A stretch of 43,891 nucleotides of DNA from Deltaproteobacteria bacterium RIFOXYD12_FULL_56_24 (lineage in GTDB: Bacteria > Desulfobacterota > Desulfobulbia > Desulfobulbales > Desulfurivibrionaceae), in the NCBI GenBank assembly GCA_001799285.1, contig MGTD01000023.1, positions 1 through 43,891 on the forward strand, given 5' to 3'. Positions 40,735-43,891 of this stretch are shown here, piece by piece. How positions within the stretch are numbered: position 1 is the stretch's first letter; each line of letters opens with the position of its first letter. Made by a program: the position numbers and the translations under genes. The notes beneath the pieces are model-generated. The model was not told the origin of the DNA. It did not search any database and saw only the letters and a program-made list of their open reading frames with translations.

Positions 40735-41157
40735 ATGTATAAAAAAATCATGGTTGGCTATGATGGCACGAAATTCAGCGATTGTGCGCTGAAAGAGGCG
40801 ATCCGTCTGGCAAAGGAGTCCGGCGCAAAGCTTCTGGTGGTGACTGCCCCGCAAATCGATGTGGAACTTCAGGCCCTGGCGCCTGAGGCCAATGAGCTGA
40901 TGGAAAAAAAAGCCCGCCTTGATCTGGACCGGGCTGCGGCGAAGGTGCAAAAGGCAGGACTCGTCTGCGAGACAAAGATCGTCGTCACCAGCTCTGCCCA
41001 GGAAGCGCTGGTGGAAATCGCCAAAAAAAACAAGGCCGACCTGATCGTCTTAGGCACCCATGGCCGCACCGGACTTGTCCGGCTGCTCATGGGCAGCACC
41101 ACGGCCAGGGTCATCGGGCATGCGCCCTGCAATGTCCTGGTAGTACGCTGCCCATAA
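40735..41157 (+). CDS. Universal stress protein, single domain
   Basis: A 140-residue Usp with the ATP motif GTHGRTGLVRLLMGSTTARV intact and the opening MYKKIMVGYDGTKFSDCAL. Its closest neighbour in the window is the tandem Usp at 38008-38865. AAAGGAG precedes the ATG, and a sigma-70-like promoter lies upstream. It is a separate unit ending in the hairpin at 41175-41217. Confidence 0.93.
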   Translation: MYKKIMVGYDGTKFSDCALKEAIRLAKESGAKLLVVTAPQIDVELQALAPEANELMEKKARLDLDRAAAKVQKAGLVCETKIVVTSSAQEALVEIAKKNKADLIVLGTHGRTGLVRLLMGSTTARVIGHAPCNVLVVRCP

Positions 41158-41174
41158 CGCCCGTGCCTGGCCGG

Positions 41175-41217
41175 AAAAGCCGTTATCCCCCCTCGGGAAT
41201 GGGGGATAACGGCTTTC
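41175..41217. terminator. Bidirectional terminator between Usp and cbiO
   Basis: AAAGCCGTTATCCCCC pairs perfectly with GGGGGATAACGGCTTT around a nine-base loop. The TAA stop of cbiO (41183-41185) is within the stem. There is no long T run, so its strength is uncertain. Confidence 0.7.
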
Positions 41218-41962
41218 CATTACAGACCGGGCAGCCCTGCATGGCAAAAGGTTTTTCCAGCCGACAGGCAGCAAGCAACGCCGCATCGCGAAAGATCTCC
41301 AGGGTAGGGCCATCGGCCCTGACCTCCCCCTCATGCAGGACGATGGTCCGTTCGCACAGCTCCAGCACCATGTCCAGATCGTGGCTGGTGAAAATCTTTG
41401 TGTGGTGAAAATCCCTTAACAGCGCCATGAGCTGCCGCCGGGCAAAAGGATCAAGGCCGCTGGTCGGCTCATCCATGACCAGAATGTCCGGCGCCATGGC
41501 CAGCACCGTGGCGATGGCCACCCGTTTTTTCTCCCCCCCGGACAGCCGGTATGGCGGCTTGTCGCACAGATGCTCGGCCCCGACCCTGGCCAAAGCCTCC
41601 CTCACCCGCGCTTCCACCTCGTCGCCGGCCAAGCCCAGATTCAAGGGGCCAAAGGCCACATCGTCAAAAACCGTAGGCATGAACAGCTGGTCGTCCGGGT
41701 CCTGAAAAACCATGCCCACCGTACGCCGAATCTCGGGCAGGGTGGCTTTATTAAGAGGAAAATCACCGATGCGGATAGACCCCTGGCTGGTGGCCAGATA
41801 CCCGTTCAAATGAAGAAGCAGGGTAGACTTACCCGCGCCGTTGGCGCCGATGATCGCCACTGATTCGCCATGGGTGATCCGAAAGGAAACGCCTCTCAGG
41901 GCCTCGGTTCCGTCGGGATAGGCATGACGCAGATCCTTGACCTCAACGATATGATGGCTCAT
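41183..41962 (-). CDS. cbiO: ECF transporter ATPase CbiO (cobalt/nickel)
   Basis: A 259-residue cytoplasmic ATPase that powers the cobalt or nickel uptake system. Walker A is GANGAGKSTLLLHL, Q loop VFQDPDDQLF, signature LSGGEKKRVAIA, Walker B ILVMDEPTSGLD, and a switch His in FTSHDLD. The QDPDDQLF form is typical of ECF ATPases. The start overlaps cbiQ by four bases. It has a single ATPase gene, so a homodimer is likely. Confidence 0.95.
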   Translation of the reverse strand: MSHHIVEVKDLRHAYPDGTEALRGVSFRITHGESVAIIGANGAGKSTLLLHLNGYLATSQGSIRIGDFPLNKATLPEIRRTVGMVFQDPDDQLFMPTVFDDVAFGPLNLGLAGDEVEARVREALARVGAEHLCDKPPYRLSGGEKKRVAIATVLAMAPDILVMDEPTSGLDPFARRQLMALLRDFHHTKIFTSHDLDMVLELCERTIVLHEGEVRADGPTLEIFRDAALLAACRLEKPFAMQGCPVCNGKPLSPIPEGG

Positions 41963-42771
41963 CCAAGCACCCCTGTAACAATCGCGCCCAGAAGCTGGGA
42001 GACATTAACCAGACGAAAAAAAAGAAACACCCCAGACCAACCCGCAAGATAAATAAAATCCCTTCCCCCGAACCGGGTGGTCCGCCGCGAATGGAATTCC
42101 CCGGTGAATCCCCTGGCCAGCATGGCGAGATGGATCCTCTCCGCCCGCAGCCAGGTGCGCAGCAGGAGATGGCTTAGCAACGAGCCGTAGGAGCGTAAGC
42201 CCAACCCTTTTTTGCCAAAAGCCCGAAGCTCGCGAGCCCGCGCCGTCCGGCTACCTTCTTCGGTAAGGACAAAAAGATAGCGGTACAGAAAAAGCAGCTG
42301 CACGGTAAAGATCCGGGGCAGGCCCAATTGGTCCAGAGCCTGACAGATGGCGGGAAAGCCGGTTATGCCTACAAGGATGAGAGCTGCGCCGACCGTAAGC
42401 GCCGAGCGGACCAGAATGGAGGCGCAGGAAAGCCAGCCGCCGCTGATGCCAAGGGGCCCGAGACTGACCAGCACCGTCTGATCAAAAAGGGGATTGAATA
42501 TCCCCACCATAAGGGCAAAGGGAAGAACAACCAAAATCTTCCTGCCGATATAGAAAACCGGCAGATCTGCAAGCGCCATGAGCACCGCCGGGTAGAGGAA
42601 AAAAGGAAACAGCGCGGCCAGTTCGTATTTATCCAGGGAAACCACGGCCAGAATAAAGGCCAGAGTCACCAATACCTTGGCCCTGGCATCGAGCCGATGT
42701 ATACCCGTATCCCCGGCGGCCAACAGATCAAGCTGCCTGAAATCCTTTACTGTTCCGGCAATGGATGCCAT
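41959..42771 (-). CDS. cbiQ: ECF transporter T component CbiQ
   Basis: A 270-residue membrane scaffold that couples CbiO to CbiM. Five or so hydrophobic helices, with the coupling-helix motifs ARG-type (RARELRAFGKKG and LAMLARGFTGEF). It starts 22 bases after a hairpin that separates it from cbiMN. Confidence 0.92.
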   Translation of the reverse strand: MASIAGTVKDFRQLDLLAAGDTGIHRLDARAKVLVTLAFILAVVSLDKYELAALFPFFLYPAVLMALADLPVFYIGRKILVVLPFALMVGIFNPLFDQTVLVSLGPLGISGGWLSCASILVRSALTVGAALILVGITGFPAICQALDQLGLPRIFTVQLLFLYRYLFVLTEEGSRTARARELRAFGKKGLGLRSYGSLLSHLLLRTWLRAERIHLAMLARGFTGEFHSRRTTRFGGRDFIYLAGWSGVFLFFRLVNVSQLLGAIVTGVLG

Positions 42772-42792
42772 CCGCCTCCCCCAAGAAAGAAA

Positions 42793-42819
42793 GGGGAAGA
42801 GGCATTCCGCCTCTTCCCC
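42793..42819 (-). terminator. Hairpin between cbiMN and cbiQ
   Basis: GGGGAAGAGGC / GCCTCTTCCCC, an 11-bp perfect stem with a five-base loop, followed on the minus strand by TTTCTTTCTT. It could stop or reduce transcription into cbiQ-cbiO. Confidence 0.75.
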
Positions 42820-42852
42820 GTGTTCGCACGATCCCCGGACTTCCTGGCAACC

Positions 42853-43875
42853 TCAAGCCACCCTGACCGATTTTCTTAAAAGAATCCCGCTCAGCAACGC
42901 CATGGCCAAGGTCATCAGGCCACCGACAATTCCGGCCACGCTGGTTCCCAGGGGCGATTCCGTCCCTGCCTCGTTTTCCGGTTGTTGCGTCGGTTTTTGG
43001 AACGTATAATCGGGCAGGAAGGCGACTGATTCCTGAAGCGCAGCAAGTTTGGCGTGCAGCCCTTGTTCCGGTTCGGCAAGTTCCTCGGTGCCACTGACCT
43101 TGGCAATAGCCCATTCCAGACCGTCCGGTTTTTCCGAGGCAAACCAGGAAACCAGACCGCCGGTTAGCAGGGCCAGGGCGAGAAAGGCTGCCAGGACGTT
43201 GCGCAACGGGGTTGCGTCAAGGGGATTGACTTTCTGGATGCTCTGGATGATTTCCGGCCTGGCCTGGTAGACAAAGTAAACCACGGCTCCGGTCACCAAT
43301 CCCTCCACCACGCCGATGGCCAAATGAATCGGCTGCATGAGGCCGGCAAAGGCGGCAAAGGGCAGGGAGGAAATGCCCGAGGCAACCGTCTCGGAAACCA
43401 CGGCAAAGGCTCCCAGTTGGAGACCAATGATAGCGGCCACCGTGGCGGCCACCGTGATCCGGATCTTGCTCGGTGCGCTGCCGACCAGGGGCTTATAAAT
43501 GAAGGGATAGGCGAGAAAGGCCGGGAAAAACCCGAGATTGAAGATATTGCAACCCAGGGCCAGCAATCCTCCATCGGCAAAAAACAGTGCCTGCACTACG
43601 AGTACCGAGGCAATGGTGATGAAGGCGGCGGTGGGACCTAGCAAAACGGCGAGAAGAAGCCCGCCGCCAAGATGGCCGCTGGAGCCGGTGGCCGGGATGG
43701 TGAAGTTGATCATCTGCGCGGCAAAAATAAAAGCGCCCAGTACCCCCATGAGCGGCGCCTTGCCCGTATCCATTTCCTGGCGCAGCTTTCGGGAACAGTA
43801 TATAATGGTGCCGGCGGCAACAGCCCACATGGTCCCGCCGACTGCGGGGGATAATAACGCATCTGCCATATGCAT
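42853..43875 (-). CDS. CbiM-type metal-binding permease fused to a PDGLE (CbiN-like) domain
   Basis: A 340-residue protein, S component of an ECF cobalt or nickel transporter. The N-terminal HMADALLSPAVGGTMW holds the metal ligands (the free N-terminus and His2), and TGSSGHLGGGLLLAVLLGP and CNIFNLGFFPAF are typical CbiM. From about residue 228 the PDGLE domain follows (SEKPDGLEWAIAKV, then a last membrane helix), replacing a separate CbiN. Whether cobalt or nickel is carried cannot be told. A riboswitch or NikR site would lie upstream, mostly outside the window. Confidence 0.93.
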   Translation of the reverse strand: MHMADALLSPAVGGTMWAVAAGTIIYCSRKLRQEMDTGKAPLMGVLGAFIFAAQMINFTIPATGSSGHLGGGLLLAVLLGPTAAFITIASVLVVQALFFADGGLLALGCNIFNLGFFPAFLAYPFIYKPLVGSAPSKIRITVAATVAAIIGLQLGAFAVVSETVASGISSLPFAAFAGLMQPIHLAIGVVEGLVTGAVVYFVYQARPEIIQSIQKVNPLDATPLRNVLAAFLALALLTGGLVSWFASEKPDGLEWAIAKVSGTEELAEPEQGLHAKLAALQESVAFLPDYTFQKPTQQPENEAGTESPLGTSVAGIVGGLMTLAMALLSGILLRKSVRVA

Positions 43876-43891
43876 GGTGTTTTTCCCTTAT

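Overview
This 43.9 kb window looks like chromosome of a Desulfobacterota bacterium, most likely of the Desulfobulbales. I infer this from the gene order hemA-ccsA-sirC, a rubredoxin, an extended UbiD-type decarboxylase, sigma-54/NtrC-type control, a TauE-plus-universal-stress cluster and a fused CbiM/PDGLE metal transporter. It is an inference from gene content and style, not from a marker comparison.

Region 1 (1-5.9 kb) is accessory DNA stacked beside an intact tRNA-Arg(TCG) gene. Three related modules (A, B, C), each made of the 3' end of one unrecognised reading frame, a palindromic terminator and a tRNA 3' end, divide it. Only module C joins a whole tRNA. Between A and B lie an internally deleted IS21-family element (616 bp, ends and target duplication visible), a Fic protein with an altered active-site motif, a phage-like orphan and an IS200-type transposase remnant. 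Between B and C lie two divergent toxin-antitoxin pairs (Phd/PIN and HigBA).

Region 2 (5.9-18.9 kb), mostly on the minus strand, is core housekeeping: bioA-hpt, then the rpmH-rnpA-yidD-yidC-jag-mnmE cluster ending in a cNMP/HDOD regulator, and MBL hydrolase-sirC-ccsA-hemA for tetrapyrrole and cytochrome c biogenesis. A rubredoxin gene stands alone on the plus strand. Region 3 (19-23.4 kb, plus strand) holds yjbQ, an orphan, a UbiD-family decarboxylase, a small gene behind a sigma-28-like promoter, an RsuA/RluB pseudouridine synthase and an HU/IHF protein. Region 4 (23.4-29 kb, minus strand) holds rimO, a nucleoside phosphorylase, the ATP synthase F0 genes atpZ-atpI-atpB-atpE, and hemL.

Region 5 (29.3-32.3 kb, plus strand) is a five-gene set: an orphan, a PilZ-like protein, a basic DNA-binding-like protein, a ParA ATPase with an N-terminal zinc ribbon, and another orphan. 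It looks like a positioning or partition system. Region 6 (32.3-38.9 kb) pairs a histidine kinase and a sigma-54 response regulator with a divergent operon. That operon has a near-perfect -24/-12 promoter and several GCAAC/GTTGC palindromes upstream. It encodes three proteins sharing an N-terminal FAEAxE helix, then a TauE/SafE permease and a tandem Usp protein. Region 7 (39-43.9 kb) has a radical SAM protein, a single-domain Usp protein and an ECF-type cobalt/nickel transporter (cbiMN, cbiQ, cbiO).

Three families of short dispersed repeats run through the core genes. R1 (about 58 bp) occurs four times, once in frame inside mnmE. R2 (about 108 bp) occurs four times, once nested in an R1 copy. 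R3 (about 107 bp, long inverted arms) occurs twice whole. These insertions change gene ends, start codons and one protein sequence. The strongest leads are the R1 insertion in mnmE, the tRNA-anchored modules, the sigma-54/FAEAxE operon and the zinc-ribbon ParA cluster.
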